Positions 25,104 through 33,596 of a stretch of DNA of 64,000 bases are shown here, piece after piece. The notes under the pieces are model-generated. The model was not told the DNA's origin and did not search any database. It saw nothing but the letters and a program-made list of their open reading frames with translations. The position numbers were made by a program, and so were the translations under genes. The stretch is from Blautia sp. Marseille-P3201T. GTDB taxonomy: Bacteria; Bacillota; Clostridia; Lachnospirales; Lachnospiraceae. Numbering within the stretch: position 1 is the first letter of the stretch; each line of letters opens with the position of its first letter. The stretch lies in the NCBI RefSeq assembly GCF_900120295.1, contig NZ_LT635466.1:62001-126000 (forward strand), in the 5' to 3' direction.

Positions 25104-26150
25104 CTACTCCTTTTTTTGCTTGAATATAAATGTCCTTTGAACAAACCAGCTCATAATAAAAAACAATAGTTCTATACAAAGTTTTCCAATATACTGGTTC
25201 ATTCCAAGATGCACCAGCAGTTCTAAAGCCAAAGTGTTCCCTAATAAAATTACTGCAGCCAGGAAAACATATTCCACTGCTGATTTCATAGAATTTATTT
25301 CTTTTTGAAAGACCAGTTTTCGATTGACCTGATAATTAAAACATCCGCTTACTATTCTTGCTGCAACATTAGACACTAAGAGGGAAATGCGTTCAGAAAA
25401 CCCTCCCGTAAACCAGAGCAACAGGATATACATTCCATAGTCCAAAAGGAAACTCAAAAAAGATGAGACCGAAAATTTAAAAATTTCTTTATAAATCTGG
25501 TAAGAATCCTTCCACGGATGAAAATGGGAACCTGAATTTTCATTAATATAAATGGTCTCAATCTCGATTTCTTTCATAGGAACCTTTTTTCTGGAACATT
25601 CCAACAGCACGTTCATTTCATATTCATACCTTTCACCCGAAACCTCAATGAGTTCCGGAAGAAGTGTATTGTCAAAAGCCCGAAGACCTGTCTGTGTATC
25701 ATAAAGGTTGATACCTGTAATAAGTACATAGACCATGCGGGTAATCCCATTGCCCAATTTACTTTTTAAAGGTGTTTCTTTTTGCAGTTTTCTGCTTCCC
25801 AAAACTAAACATCCCGGATGCCTCTGCGCTGCCTTACATACCTTTTCTACATCATTTGGACTATGCTGACCGTCTGCATCTGCTGTCACTACAATATAAT
25901 CCCCTGATATATGTTTTTGAATATAAAGCAAACCTGTTTTTAAAGCCCTTCCTTTCCCTTTATTTTGGTTATGGGTAAGCACAAGCACTCTCTCATCCAT
26001 ATCTTGAAAAATTTTTTTATGTTCCTGCGTACTTCCATCATCCACAACTAAAATCCAGAAATCTTTTTCTTTTAATTTCTGTATTAAATCTAACAGACAT
26101 GGTTCCGGATTGTATGCAGGTATCAACGCAATTTTTAAATAGGATCTCAT
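25104..26150 (-). CDS. Family 2 glycosyltransferase fused to GtrA-like membrane domain
   Basis: A 348-aa membrane glycosyltransferase. Residues 1-220 form a GT2 domain of the dolichyl/polyprenyl-phosphate mannose synthase type: ALIPAYNPE, ILVVDDGST, VVTADADGQHSPND and DTQTGLRAFDN. Residues about 225-348 hold four hydrophobic segments with the GtrA motif FNYQVNRKLVFQ. It probably transfers a sugar to undecaprenyl phosphate and/or helps flip the lipid-linked sugar. It overlaps the upstream lipoprotein gene by 4 nt and precedes the phosphodiester glycosidase gene, pointing to surface glycan work. Confidence 0.9.
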   Translation of the reverse strand: MRSYLKIALIPAYNPEPCLLDLIQKLKEKDFWILVVDDGSTQEHKKIFQDMDERVLVLTHNQNKGKGRALKTGLLYIQKHISGDYIVVTADADGQHSPNDVEKVCKAAQRHPGCLVLGSRKLQKETPLKSKLGNGITRMVYVLITGINLYDTQTGLRAFDNTLLPELIEVSGERYEYEMNVLLECSRKKVPMKEIEIETIYINENSGSHFHPWKDSYQIYKEIFKFSVSSFLSFLLDYGMYILLLWFTGGFSERISLLVSNVAARIVSGCFNYQVNRKLVFQKEINSMKSAVEYVFLAAVILLGNTLALELLVHLGMNQYIGKLCIELLFFIMSWFVQRTFIFKQKKE

Positions 26151-28060
26151 AGATCAGTCCTTTCTTCTGCCGTACCATTTTCTATACTGTCATTCTCTGT
26201 CTGATCTGTCGGCGGAGTATTCCCCGGAGGATTTTCCATATTTCCCGGTGCCTGCCCTTTTCCAGGTCCGCCCCGCATACCGTCCTCCGGCATTTCTCCT
26301 CTGTCTCCGCCATCATTTCCATGGCCTCCTCCTGCGGGAGAACCACTTCCGTAAACCAAACTATCCATGGTGATACTTTGCTCTACAGTTTCGCCTTTTA
26401 TCGTATAAGTTTCTCCTTCCTTGATTTCCGGACAGCTTATAATTACTGAAGAATATGTTTTCTCTGCTGTCCAATTTAAAATCTCATTGCCACTAGTGTC
26501 TAAAAGTACAATATCCGTATTTGCCTCCTGTGCATCTACGTTTATCATAATACATCCCTGCGTTGAAGAAGAATCAAAGTTTTCTGTCATACCGGAAGAG
26601 CCAGAAGCCGCAAAAATCCCTCCGGTAACTGTCGCACTTCCATTATAATCTAACGTTCCATTTCCATCATTCGTAGGACCTGAGACATAAGTTTCCCCAC
26701 CGGAAACGGTAATATCTCCATTAGAATCAACACCATCCCCAGAAGCATTAATATGAAGTGTGCCTCCTGCAATATTGATATAAGCACCCTCTGTTGCTGC
26801 AAACTGGTCACCTCCAGGACCTTCAAAACCGCTGCTGTCATTCCCTCCGGCAGCATTTATTCCATCATCAGATGCCAGAACAGAAATCTCACCTTCTGTA
26901 ATATCAATACTTAAACCTTCAATTCCTTCGTAACTTTGAGCAACTGATATATTTCCACCGGAAATCATTACATTCGCATCTGCATGGATCCCATCATCTC
27001 CTGATGACAAGGTATAAGTACCGCCACTAACAGTAAGGTTTCCATTGGAATGCAATGTATCATCTTCTGCATCAATGGTATAGGTTCCGCCTTTTAACAC
27101 CATCTGTGTAGTCGCCTTTATTCCTTTAATACTTGTTGTATTTTCCTCCTCCGTTGACTGTAATGGTTTCTGACTCTGTACACTGCTGCTGCCTTCTCTA
27201 GTTAAAATAGTATAAGTTCCGTCTTCTGCCTGCAGCCATGCGCTTGCGCTAATTCCATCCTGCTGTGAAGTAATATCAAAAGTTCCTCCTGCCAGGTAAA
27301 CAAACCCCGCATTACTGTCATCTGTATTTTCTGCGTGAATTCCATCTTTTCCTGATACAATGGTATAAGAACCATCGGCAATTCGGACACTGTCTTTTCC
27401 TGAAATTCCATGACTTGCACCTGTAATCTCATAGTTACCGCTTGTAAATACAAGATCGTCTTTTGATACAATTCCGTGTCCTTCCTTCGCCAAAACCGTA
27501 AGTGTTCCTTCCCCGTTAAAGGTAATATCTGATTTTGAAAATACCGCTGCATCAATATTGTTATCATCGACAGCAACATAAGCACCTGCATTTTCCAGAC
27601 TATTCTCCGTTCCTGCAGCTGTGGTAACAAATACCTTATCCGCAGAGCGAATATATAAAGCAGCCGACTGAGAGTTGGAAATCATTACACCATTTAATAC
27701 AAGTTGAATTTTGTCTGTATCCTCCGCCTCTACAATCACCATACCATCTGAGAGTGAACCTGAAAGCACATATGTCCCCGCTTCTTTAATTGTCACCGTA
27801 TTTTCTGTAATAGATACAGCATCTGATTTACACACAGATCCAGCATCTGATAACTGAATTTTGACGCTTTCCGTTTCTTCATATCCTGTCTCTTTGTCTC
27901 GTTCTGAGAACATACTCGAAGTATCAATTTCTGTAACAGAATTGCTTTCAGTTGCTTTGGTTTCTGTATTCTGCCGGGTTTCTTGGTCTGTCTTTGTACT
28001 GCATCCCGGCAGCATCAAAGTTCCAATAAGAAAAAGCAGTAAAATTTCTCTTTTTTGCAT
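26147..28060 (-). CDS. Cthe_2159-type carbohydrate-binding surface lipoprotein
   Basis: A 637-aa secreted lipoprotein. The signal peptide ends in LMLPGC. The middle (about residues 70-540) is built of repeated beta-helix-like units with recurring GTY.I.s.DDGIHA/DGI.A patterns, as in the polygalacturonate-binding Cthe_2159 (DUF4353) family. The C-terminal 60 residues are rich in Gly/Pro/Asn and probably disordered. It lies in the frequent VTC-DUF4956-Cthe_2159 gene order and is translationally coupled to the GT2-GtrA gene. Binding of an acidic polysaccharide is a family-based expectation. Confidence 0.85.
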   Translation of the reverse strand: MQKREILLLFLIGTLMLPGCSTKTDQETRQNTETKATESNSVTEIDTSSMFSERDKETGYEETESVKIQLSDAGSVCKSDAVSITENTVTIKEAGTYVLSGSLSDGMVIVEAEDTDKIQLVLNGVMISNSQSAALYIRSADKVFVTTAAGTENSLENAGAYVAVDDNNIDAAVFSKSDITFNGEGTLTVLAKEGHGIVSKDDLVFTSGNYEITGASHGISGKDSVRIADGSYTIVSGKDGIHAENTDDSNAGFVYLAGGTFDITSQQDGISASAWLQAEDGTYTILTREGSSSVQSQKPLQSTEEENTTSIKGIKATTQMVLKGGTYTIDAEDDTLHSNGNLTVSGGTYTLSSGDDGIHADANVMISGGNISVAQSYEGIEGLSIDITEGEISVLASDDGINAAGGNDSSGFEGPGGDQFAATEGAYINIAGGTLHINASGDGVDSNGDITVSGGETYVSGPTNDGNGTLDYNGSATVTGGIFAASGSSGMTENFDSSSTQGCIMINVDAQEANTDIVLLDTSGNEILNWTAEKTYSSVIISCPEIKEGETYTIKGETVEQSITMDSLVYGSGSPAGGGHGNDGGDRGEMPEDGMRGGPGKGQAPGNMENPPGNTPPTDQTENDSIENGTAEERTDL

Positions 28061-28073
28061 CCGTCATCGCCTC

Positions 28074-28676
28074 CTATAATTCTCCGATTATCGTTTCCTG
28101 TCTGCAAATATTAATTTCCAGGTTTCCATTTCTGCAACGGAGTTCATCAATCAATTCTTTTTCCTTTCCTGGATCTTTCAATATCAGATTATAAGTAAGT
28201 TTAAATAAACTTCCCATGTTTGTAGTCTTAATCTGCACAACCTCATACTCTGTCGTATATTTTTTCAATATTTTGTCAAATACTCCACTGTAATCCAAAT
28301 CTTCCGGTATTGTGATATGTAAAGTTTTATAGCGTTCAGCATTCTTTTTTGTTCCAAAATCCATACGGTTATAAATCAGCATAATTCCTCCGAGAATTAC
28401 TGCTGATAACAGCGCATAAGCCAAATATCCCATTCCTGCCACTGCTACTCCGGTTCCCACATTTCCATTGACCATCATGATTACCACGCAGACAACTGCC
28501 GGAAGCAAAGCCAGCGTTGCCACAAAACTCTTGGTATATTTCGTTCCATACATATAAGCTCCCGCCAAAATCAGTCCTATAACAAGAGCGCATCCCACAC
28601 ACAATAAAAAGTCTGAAACGGAAATCACACTAGTCATATCTGTATCAAAAATTCCATGAAATAAAGTATTAAACAT
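28074..28676 (-). CDS. DUF4956 membrane protein with internal deletion
   Basis: A 200-aa protein with N-terminal hydrophobic segments and a soluble C-terminal half (YKTLHITIPEDLDYSGVFDKIL, TNMGSLFKLTYNL) typical of DUF4956, often linked to polyphosphate-polymerase-like VTC genes. The most conserved family block, a segment of about 30 residues around FSLVRFRS, should follow GNVGTGVAVAG but is absent: the sequence jumps straight to MGYLAYALLS. The frame is kept, so a shortened protein could be made but is probably inactive. The ATG follows GGAGG inside the end of the VTC remnant. Confidence 0.75.
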   Translation of the reverse strand: MFNTLFHGIFDTDMTSVISVSDFLLCVGCALVIGLILAGAYMYGTKYTKSFVATLALLPAVVCVVIMMVNGNVGTGVAVAGMGYLAYALLSAVILGGIMLIYNRMDFGTKKNAERYKTLHITIPEDLDYSGVFDKILKKYTTEYEVVQIKTTNMGSLFKLTYNLILKDPGKEKELIDELRCRNGNLEINICRQETIIGEL

Positions 28677-28890
28677 TGCTATATCCTCCCTGTATTGTTT
28701 TTGTCAGCATGCGTCCAAGTGGGCTATTCCACCGGAATGTGTCTGTATCAAAACAAATATTTCTTATAACGCTTCTTCCAAAATGATCCACTTTCATATA
28801 CGGTTTCATTGTAAAAAGAAGCTGTTCTTTTTCCTGCCTGTTAAGCAGATATTTTAATTCGTAATGCTTAAAAGTACTTTGATAGGTCAT
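28669..28890 (-). pseudogene. VTC-domain (polyphosphate polymerase-like) gene remnant
   Basis: The first ~53 residues (TFKHYELKYLLNRQEKEQLL... to RNICFDTDTFR) match the start of VTC-domain proteins, which normally have about 230-250 residues. The sequence then passes directly to a short tail (WNSPLGRMLTKTIQGG) that overlaps the ribosome site of the DUF4956 gene, so the whole catalytic middle is missing by an apparently in-frame deletion. Almost certainly non-functional. Confidence 0.75.
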
Positions 28891-28994
28891 CGTATTCCTC
28901 CCGTGCTTTTGTATTTTACATACACAGAATACTCTCTTAACCTTAATTGAACTTTAAAGCTTTTCTGTTTTTTTATTTTTCCGTCACAAACGCA

Positions 28995-29041
28995 AAAATG
29001 CTTTTGCTAAAAAGTATAAAACAATTTAGCAAAAGCATTTT
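28995..29041 (-). terminator. 17-bp perfect hairpin after the serine recombinase gene
   Basis: AAAATGCTTTTGCTAAA (28995-29011) pairs perfectly with TTTAGCAAAAGCATTTT (29025-29041), loop 13 nt. On the minus strand it is followed by TTTTTGCG, so it probably terminates the recombinase transcript. The rest of the 212-bp gap to the VTC remnant shows nothing recognisable. Confidence 0.65.
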
Positions 29042-29102
29042 AATTCTATATAATCCTGTCCACATAGTAAAACAATATTTACATTATCAAATTACAAAAA
29101 CA

Positions 29103-30785
29103 TCAAGATTTCTTTGACAAAAGACAGATTGTTTCAACGGTACTTTCATTGTCCCAACAAAGTTCCTGTGTTTCCCTGTCTCCAAAATACACTGGGAAGC
29201 GGAACTTTATGTGCTTCAGGAATCTACCATCCGGCTGCTCCTGCTCATAAATATCCACCCGTTCTACAAAGCTGTTAAGAAATTCTTTTTTCTCCAAATC
29301 GGTAAACTTATCGTATAGTTTATCAAAATATAAAAGAAATTGATAGATGTTTTCTTCTGATATTTTCTGCTGCTTAATATTCAGCAAACGCTTCTTAATT
29401 TCTTCTATACTATTTTCCACGCCTTCAATTTCATCATACAACCTATATAAGCGAGTTTCCATATCCTGATATTTCTTTTCATAAAATTTATCTGTAATAT
29501 CCAGACTGTCCATCTGCTGACCAAGCCTTGCTTTTGCTCCCGTCAACTGACGATACTGCTTTTCCAAATTTTCGATTTCTCTTTCAATTTCATTTGTGTC
29601 AATCCTTGAACCAATCTTTTTTCGGATGGCTTCTTCAAATTTAGGATTCTGTACCAGTTTCCGGATAACCTCTTCAACTGCATTATTGACCTTATCCTCA
29701 CTCCATTGCTTATGGTAATCACATCTGTGACCATTCATTAAACGACGGTGTTTGCAGGCATAATAAAAATAATCCTTATACAAAGTTCCATCTTTCTTTT
29801 TCTTTCGGTTCACATTTCCATACATTCCACTTCCACATAGCGGACATTTCAAGATTCCGGATAAAATATGTTCATGATCTAAGCTATGGATCTTCTCATA
29901 TTTCACTCCATTTTTTACCCTTTTCTGATGTGCCAGTTCCCAGTCTGTCTCTGAGATAATCCCTTCATGAATACCATCATATAACATATAATTCTCCTGT
30001 TTTACAATACGGTATTCATTTCGTGTTCCAGCAACCTTTTCATTCTTTCTTCGTCCGTAAGCCAGTTTCCCACAGTAAACCGGATTGTCCAAAACACCTT
30101 TTATAAAAGAAGCGGCAAATGCATCCAGTGTATTATTCTGTCTCTTTTTCTTTTTATATCCATGCTGATTGAGCCATATGGCGATCGCAGCAATTCCCAT
30201 ATTCGTATGAATGAATTTATCATAAATCAGACGTATGACCTCTGCTTCATCCTCTGCGATCTGCAATTCTCCATTTACCAGTTCATAACCATATGGAGCA
30301 AATCCACCATTCCATTTTCCCTCTTTGGCTTTTTGTTTACGTCCCTCCATTGTCTGAACAAGGATATTCTCTCGTTCAATCTCAGCTACCGCAGATAGAA
30401 CGGAAATCATCAGCTTTCCACTATCCTTGGAACTGTCAATCCCATCCTCGACACAAATCAGGTTCACCCCAAAGTCTTGCATCCTCTGCAAAGAATTCAA
30501 AACATCTGCCGCATTACGACCAAATCTGGAAAGTTTGAATACCAGTACAAACTGTATCTCATCTGTGCCATTCTCTATATTATCCAGCATTCTCTGAAAT
30601 TCAGGTCTTCCCTCTACGCTTTTTCCAGATTTACCTTCATCTGAATACTCATTTACAATTTCCATATTTTGAAACTCTGCATAACGCCTTAATTTTTCTT
30701 TCTGAGCATCTAAGCTGTAACCATCTACCTGCATGGTTGTGGATACTCTGGTATAAATATCACATTTAATTTTTTTATTCTTCAT
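29103..30785 (-). CDS. Large serine recombinase (site-specific integrase)
   Basis: A 560-aa phage/transposon-type recombinase from the ATG at 30785, six nt after GGAG (a GTG at 30797 also opens the frame). The resolvase domain has the catalytic Ser in YTRVSTTMQ (about residue 15), then EGKSGKSVEGRPEFQRML and FKLSRFGRNAADVL; next come the recombinase domain (GFAPYGYELV...), a zinc ribbon (CPLCGSGMYGNV...C...C) and a long coiled coil (residues ~405-480). It would integrate and excise its own element by attP/attB recombination. It lies next to the type III toxin-antitoxin remnant. Confidence 0.93.
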   Translation of the reverse strand: MKNKKIKCDIYTRVSTTMQVDGYSLDAQKEKLRRYAEFQNMEIVNEYSDEGKSGKSVEGRPEFQRMLDNIENGTDEIQFVLVFKLSRFGRNAADVLNSLQRMQDFGVNLICVEDGIDSSKDSGKLMISVLSAVAEIERENILVQTMEGRKQKAKEGKWNGGFAPYGYELVNGELQIAEDEAEVIRLIYDKFIHTNMGIAAIAIWLNQHGYKKKKRQNNTLDAFAASFIKGVLDNPVYCGKLAYGRRKNEKVAGTRNEYRIVKQENYMLYDGIHEGIISETDWELAHQKRVKNGVKYEKIHSLDHEHILSGILKCPLCGSGMYGNVNRKKKKDGTLYKDYFYYACKHRRLMNGHRCDYHKQWSEDKVNNAVEEVIRKLVQNPKFEEAIRKKIGSRIDTNEIEREIENLEKQYRQLTGAKARLGQQMDSLDITDKFYEKKYQDMETRLYRLYDEIEGVENSIEEIKKRLLNIKQQKISEENIYQFLLYFDKLYDKFTDLEKKEFLNSFVERVDIYEQEQPDGRFLKHIKFRFPVYFGDRETQELCWDNESTVETICLLSKKS

Positions 30786-30878
30786 TCTCTTCTCCACACT
30801 ATAATAGTTCTGTTTCTTTGTCCCAATTATATTTTAGTACTTATTCCAACTATTATTAATACTTCTTTTTATTTCTTA

Positions 30879-30907
30879 TTGACATATTTTTATTGCAATC
30901 ATATAAT
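30879..30907 (+). promoter_or_regulatory. Perfect consensus promoter for the ToxI-like RNA
   Basis: TTGACA (30879-30884), exactly 17 nt, TATAAT (30902-30907): a full-consensus vegetative promoter. Transcription would begin about 20 nt before the first 46-nt repeat, as expected for a type III antitoxin RNA, which must be made in excess. Confidence 0.8.
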
Positions 30908-30933
30908 AATGATAGAGACAGAACTTCTGTCAT

Positions 30934-31056
30934 CGAAAATATTGTTCGCCCACCGTTGGCGGCTTACAAGTGATCGGCTCGAAAATATTGTTCGCTCACC
31001 GGAAGCGTCTAATAAATATCCGGCTCGAAAATTTCAGCCCTGTCGCATGGCAGGGC
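30934..31056 (+). ncRNA. Type III antitoxin RNA (ToxI-like tandem repeats) with terminator
   Basis: Tandem repeats with a period of exactly 46 nt begin at 30934, 30980 and 31026. The first two share CGAAAATATTGTTCGC(C/T)CACCG and end in CGGCT; the third is cut short after CGAAAATTT. A terminator hairpin follows (GCCCTG 31037-31042 with CAGGGC 31051-31056, then TTATTTTAT). This is the layout of type III antitoxins: short tandem RNA repeats, a leaky terminator, then the endoRNase gene, which cuts the transcript into inhibitory units. Only about 2.3 units are present. Confidence 0.8.
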
Positions 31057-31076
31057 TTATTTTATAGGTGATGAAC

Positions 31077-31278
31077 ATGATATATCAAGAGGGCTACGTT
31101 TACCATATTAAAGATGAATATTTTGAAAAAGTACAGGATACCAACTTAATGCAGAATAAAGAAGGCGGTACATATCGTCCCACTTTTTACTGTCTGCGTG
31201 ACAATAAGACTTCCCTGTTATGGATGGTTCCATTAAGTTCACGTGTAGAAAAGTTTAAAGCAATCCACGATAAGCAAG
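31077..31278 (+). pseudogene. ToxN/AbiQ-family endoribonuclease toxin, truncated by IS3
   Basis: From the ATG at 31077 the 67 encoded residues (MIYQEGYVYHIKDEYFEKVQ..., GGTYRPTFYCLRDN, WMVPLSSRVEKFKAIHDKQ) match the N-terminus of type III toxins (TenpIN/ToxN group), including the WMVPLSS segment. The full protein is about 160-190 aa; here the reading frame runs into the IS3 end and stops at 31328. Toxicity is probably lost. The antitoxin repeats and promoter upstream are intact. Confidence 0.82.
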
Positions 31279-31349
31279 TGTTGTGGTATACTAAAGTTGT
31301 AACATTCCGTTCGGATAAAATAGAATAAAACGAACAAGGAGAACCCACC

Positions 31350-31637
31350 ATGACAAAAAAGTACAGCGAAGAATTTAAAAAGCAGATGGTACAGGAATAT
31401 TTAAAAGGTACCAGCTATCCAAAACTTTCAAAAGAATACCATGTTGCAAAATCCACCCTCGTAGGATGGGTGAAAAAATACAGCGAAGAATGCCAGTTTA
31501 CAAAGCCACAAACCTCTCCCTCTTTTTCAGAAAATGCAAAGGAAATTCACGAACTTCAGAAGCGTATCCACGAACTGGAAAAGGAAAATCTTTTCTTAAA
31601 AAAAGCAGCGGCATTCTTTGCAAAGGAAATCGATTAG
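31350..31637 (+). CDS. IS3-family transposase OrfA
   Basis: A 95-aa DNA-binding subunit. The helix-turn-helix (YSEEFKKQMVQEYLKGTSYPKLSKEYHVAKSTLVGWVKKY) is followed by a leucine-zipper-like helix (residues ~65-90). Near its end, A_AAA_AAA_G (31598-31604) is a classic -1 slippery site, letting ribosomes continue into orfB and make the OrfAB transposase. Confidence 0.92.
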   Translation: MTKKYSEEFKKQMVQEYLKGTSYPKLSKEYHVAKSTLVGWVKKYSEECQFTKPQTSPSFSENAKEIHELQKRIHELEKENLFLKKAAAFFAKEID

Positions 31638-32494
31638 AGGCTTATCGATTTATTGATGAAAATAAGGATTTCTTTGGGCTGCGCTGGTTATTCCAGCGTT
31701 TCCATATTTATCCCAATGCTTATTATAACTACCGGAAAAACCGAAAAAAATCCTTTCTGCAACATCGGCAACAGGTTTTTGAACAGATTAAAACTATTTA
31801 TTATAATAATAACCAAATTTTAGGACATAGACCTATGATGATTTTTCTGAGAAGACAGGGGATTTCTTTAAGTAAAACTACTGTTCATAAATATATGAAC
31901 CAAATCCTGGGGCTTCATGCAATGATTATGAGAAAAAAGCCGACGTATGTCCATGGAATAAAAAATAAGATTTTCCCAAACCTCTTAAAGCAGAACTTCC
32001 ATTGCCCAAAACCAAACCGGATATGGTGTACAGATTTTACCTATATCCGTATGGGGAACGGAAAAATGCGTTATAACTGCTCTATTCTTGACTTATATGA
32101 CCGCAGTGTAGTTGCCAGTTTAAATTCAGACTATATCAATACAGAACTGGCAAAGGCAACTTTAGAGAAAGCACTGCTGACAGAAAAGCCTGCAAAAGGA
32201 TTGATTTTACATAGTGATCAAGGCTGCCAGTTTACATCTTGGGATTTTATCAATTATTGTGAAAGTAAGGGAATTTGTCAAAGCATGAGTAAGGCAGGCT
32301 GTCCTTATGATAACGCACCGATGGAGCGTTTCTATAATACACTAAAAAATGAATTGATATATCCCAATCATTTTTATGATGCAGCCAGCTTAGATGAAGC
32401 ACTAAACCGCTATGTGTATGTATGGTATAATCATGTCCGCCCTCATTCATACAATGATTGGAAAACACCATTTGAAGCCAGATATGCCGGGTGA
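31598..32494 (+). CDS. IS3-family transposase OrfB (via -1 frameshift)
   Basis: The catalytic part of the transposase, in the -1 frame relative to orfA and probably only translated as OrfAB; its open frame extends upstream to 31466 inside orfA. The DDE triad is visible: Asp in RIWCTDFTYI, Asp in LILHSDQGCQFTS and Glu in NAPMERFYNTLKNELI, with the terminal NHVRPHSYNDWKTPFEA block of IS150-like members. No internal stop is seen, so the element may be active. Confidence 0.9.
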   Translation, partial: KKSSGILCKGNRLEAYRFIDENKDFFGLRWLFQRFHIYPNAYYNYRKNRKKSFLQHRQQVFEQIKTIYYNNNQILGHRPMMIFLRRQGISLSKTTVHKYMNQILGLHAMIMRKKPTYVHGIKNKIFPNLLKQNFHCPKPNRIWCTDFTYIRMGNGKMRYNCSILDLYDRSVVASLNSDYINTELAKATLEKALLTEKPAKGLILHSDQGCQFTSWDFINYCESKGICQSMSKAGCPYDNAPMERFYNTLKNELIYPNHFYDAASLDEALNRYVYVWYNHVRPHSYNDWKTPFEARYAG

Positions 32495-32535
32495 ATTTTT
32501 CGAACAAAGTGTTACAAAAATGCTTGACCACTACA

Positions 32536-33102
32536 GTGCGTGTCTATTCTGGTTCTTCCTATACGCTTCGCTTCACCGCTACGGTCAGCGGCTTTTCCGG
32601 AGGCTATGCCGGATACCGGTCAGATAACCGGACGGTCTGCGAACTGCTCCGTCTTGGCGATGCGTGGACTTACGAGCCCTATGAGCGTTTTGATGTTACC
32701 TTCCCGGACGGCACAGTTACGCAGTATGGCAGGATCAGTCGGTCGAATGTCACATGGGATACGGAATTTCAGGTGTTTACGCTGACCTCGGATATTGAGG
32801 AGGATGCGACACGCAGCGAGAGCATTTCGCTGGATTATGAATTCTACCACTCCCATGAGCTTGCTCTGACCTGTGGGAACGATTATACGGTGACCATCAC
32901 GCCAAAGGATATCGACATCTGGATAGCAAGGCTCTTTCTCGGAGACGCAGACGGCTTTTCCATCCTCTACTATCAGGATGTGGATTCGCTCGTTTACTGG
33001 GCAAACGAAGCGGCCTACCGCTGGGGAGTGAGAGGTTTTGCCATGTGGTCGCTGGGACAGGAGGATATGCGGCTCTGGGAAGCGCTGCCGAAACAGATAT
33101 AA
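32536..33102 (+). pseudogene. 3' fragment of phage tail/GH18-like protein, 5' end cut by IS3
   Basis: The open frame is continuous with IS sequence, so the native start is lost. About 188 codons remain. The C-terminal YYQDVDSLVYWANEAAYRW and GVRGFAMWSLGQEDMRLWE resemble the end of GH18-type glycosidase domains; the preceding part is Asp/Thr-rich and beta-like, as in phage tail-tip proteins. GC content is visibly higher than in the neighbouring host genes. A terminator-like hairpin (CTGCA/TGCAG around 33129-33159, then TTTTATTTT) follows. Function of the fragment is unknown. Confidence 0.6.
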
Positions 33103-33181
33103 CTTCATACACGGATTCAGTTCACGAGGCTGTCTGCAAAATGCAGGCGGCTTTTATTTTGCACAAAGGAGGGATTTTCTC

Positions 33182-33595
33182 ATGAAAGAATTCTGGAACA
33201 CGATCCAACTGGTATTTGCCGCTGTCGGAGGCTGGCTTGGCTATTTCCTTGGCGGCTGTGACGGGCTCTTGATTGCACTTGTGATCTTTGTGGTCTGCGA
33301 CTACCTTACCGGCATCATGTGTGCCATCTCAGACAAAAAGCTCTCAAGCGAGGTCGGCTTTAAGGGAATCTGCCGCAAGGTGCTGATCTTTCTACTGGTA
33401 GGCATCGGAAACGTCATTGATGTTCAGGTACTTGGACATCCGGGAGTGCTTCGCACGGCGATCATCTTCTTCTACCTGTCCAATGAAGGCCTGTCACTGA
33501 CGGAGAACGCAGCACATCTCGGCCTGCCGGTACCGGAGAAATTAAAGGAGGTCTTGGAGCAGCTCCACGACCGTCACAATGAGGAGGAAAAATAA
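33182..33595 (+). CDS. Phage holin (toxin secretion/phage lysis, TcdE/Cph1 family)
   Basis: A 137-aa membrane protein from the ATG at 33182, after AAAGGAGGG. Hydrophobic segments (GGWLGYFLGGCDGLLIALVIFVVCDYLTG and VLIFLLVGIGNVIDVQV) and the family motif YLSNEGLSLTENAAHLGLPVPEKLKEVLEQL identify the holin family, which opens the membrane so that endolysin reaches the cell wall. It is followed after one base by the endolysin gene. Confidence 0.9.
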   Translation: MKEFWNTIQLVFAAVGGWLGYFLGGCDGLLIALVIFVVCDYLTGIMCAISDKKLSSEVGFKGICRKVLIFLLVGIGNVIDVQVLGHPGVLRTAIIFFYLSNEGLSLTENAAHLGLPVPEKLKEVLEQLHDRHNEEEK

Positions 33596-33596
33596 T

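Larger units (their letters stand above)
31279..32535 (+). mobile_element. IS3-family insertion sequence
   Basis: About 1257 bp bounded by imperfect inverted repeats: the left end reads TGTTGTGGT, then GTAACA and GTTCG; the right end (reverse complement) reads TGTAGTGGT, then GTAACA and GTTCG at the same spacing over ~35 bp. It carries orfA and orfB joined by a -1 frameshift site. No convincing short target duplication flanks it: the left flank is toxN and the right flank a phage gene, so the two sides were not adjacent before the element arrived. Confidence 0.85.

Noticed and set aside
28891-29102. An attachment site of the 29103 serine recombinase in the gap next to the VTC remnant
   Set aside because: The gap has only a perfect hairpin; no sequence there was found repeated at the other end of the mobile region, and the VTC truncation is internal rather than caused by insertion at this point.
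30934-31056. The 46-nt tandem repeats as a CRISPR array
   Set aside because: Only about 2.3 units, adjacent with no unique spacers of constant length, no cas genes, and followed directly by a terminator and a ToxN-family gene; type III antitoxin fits better.
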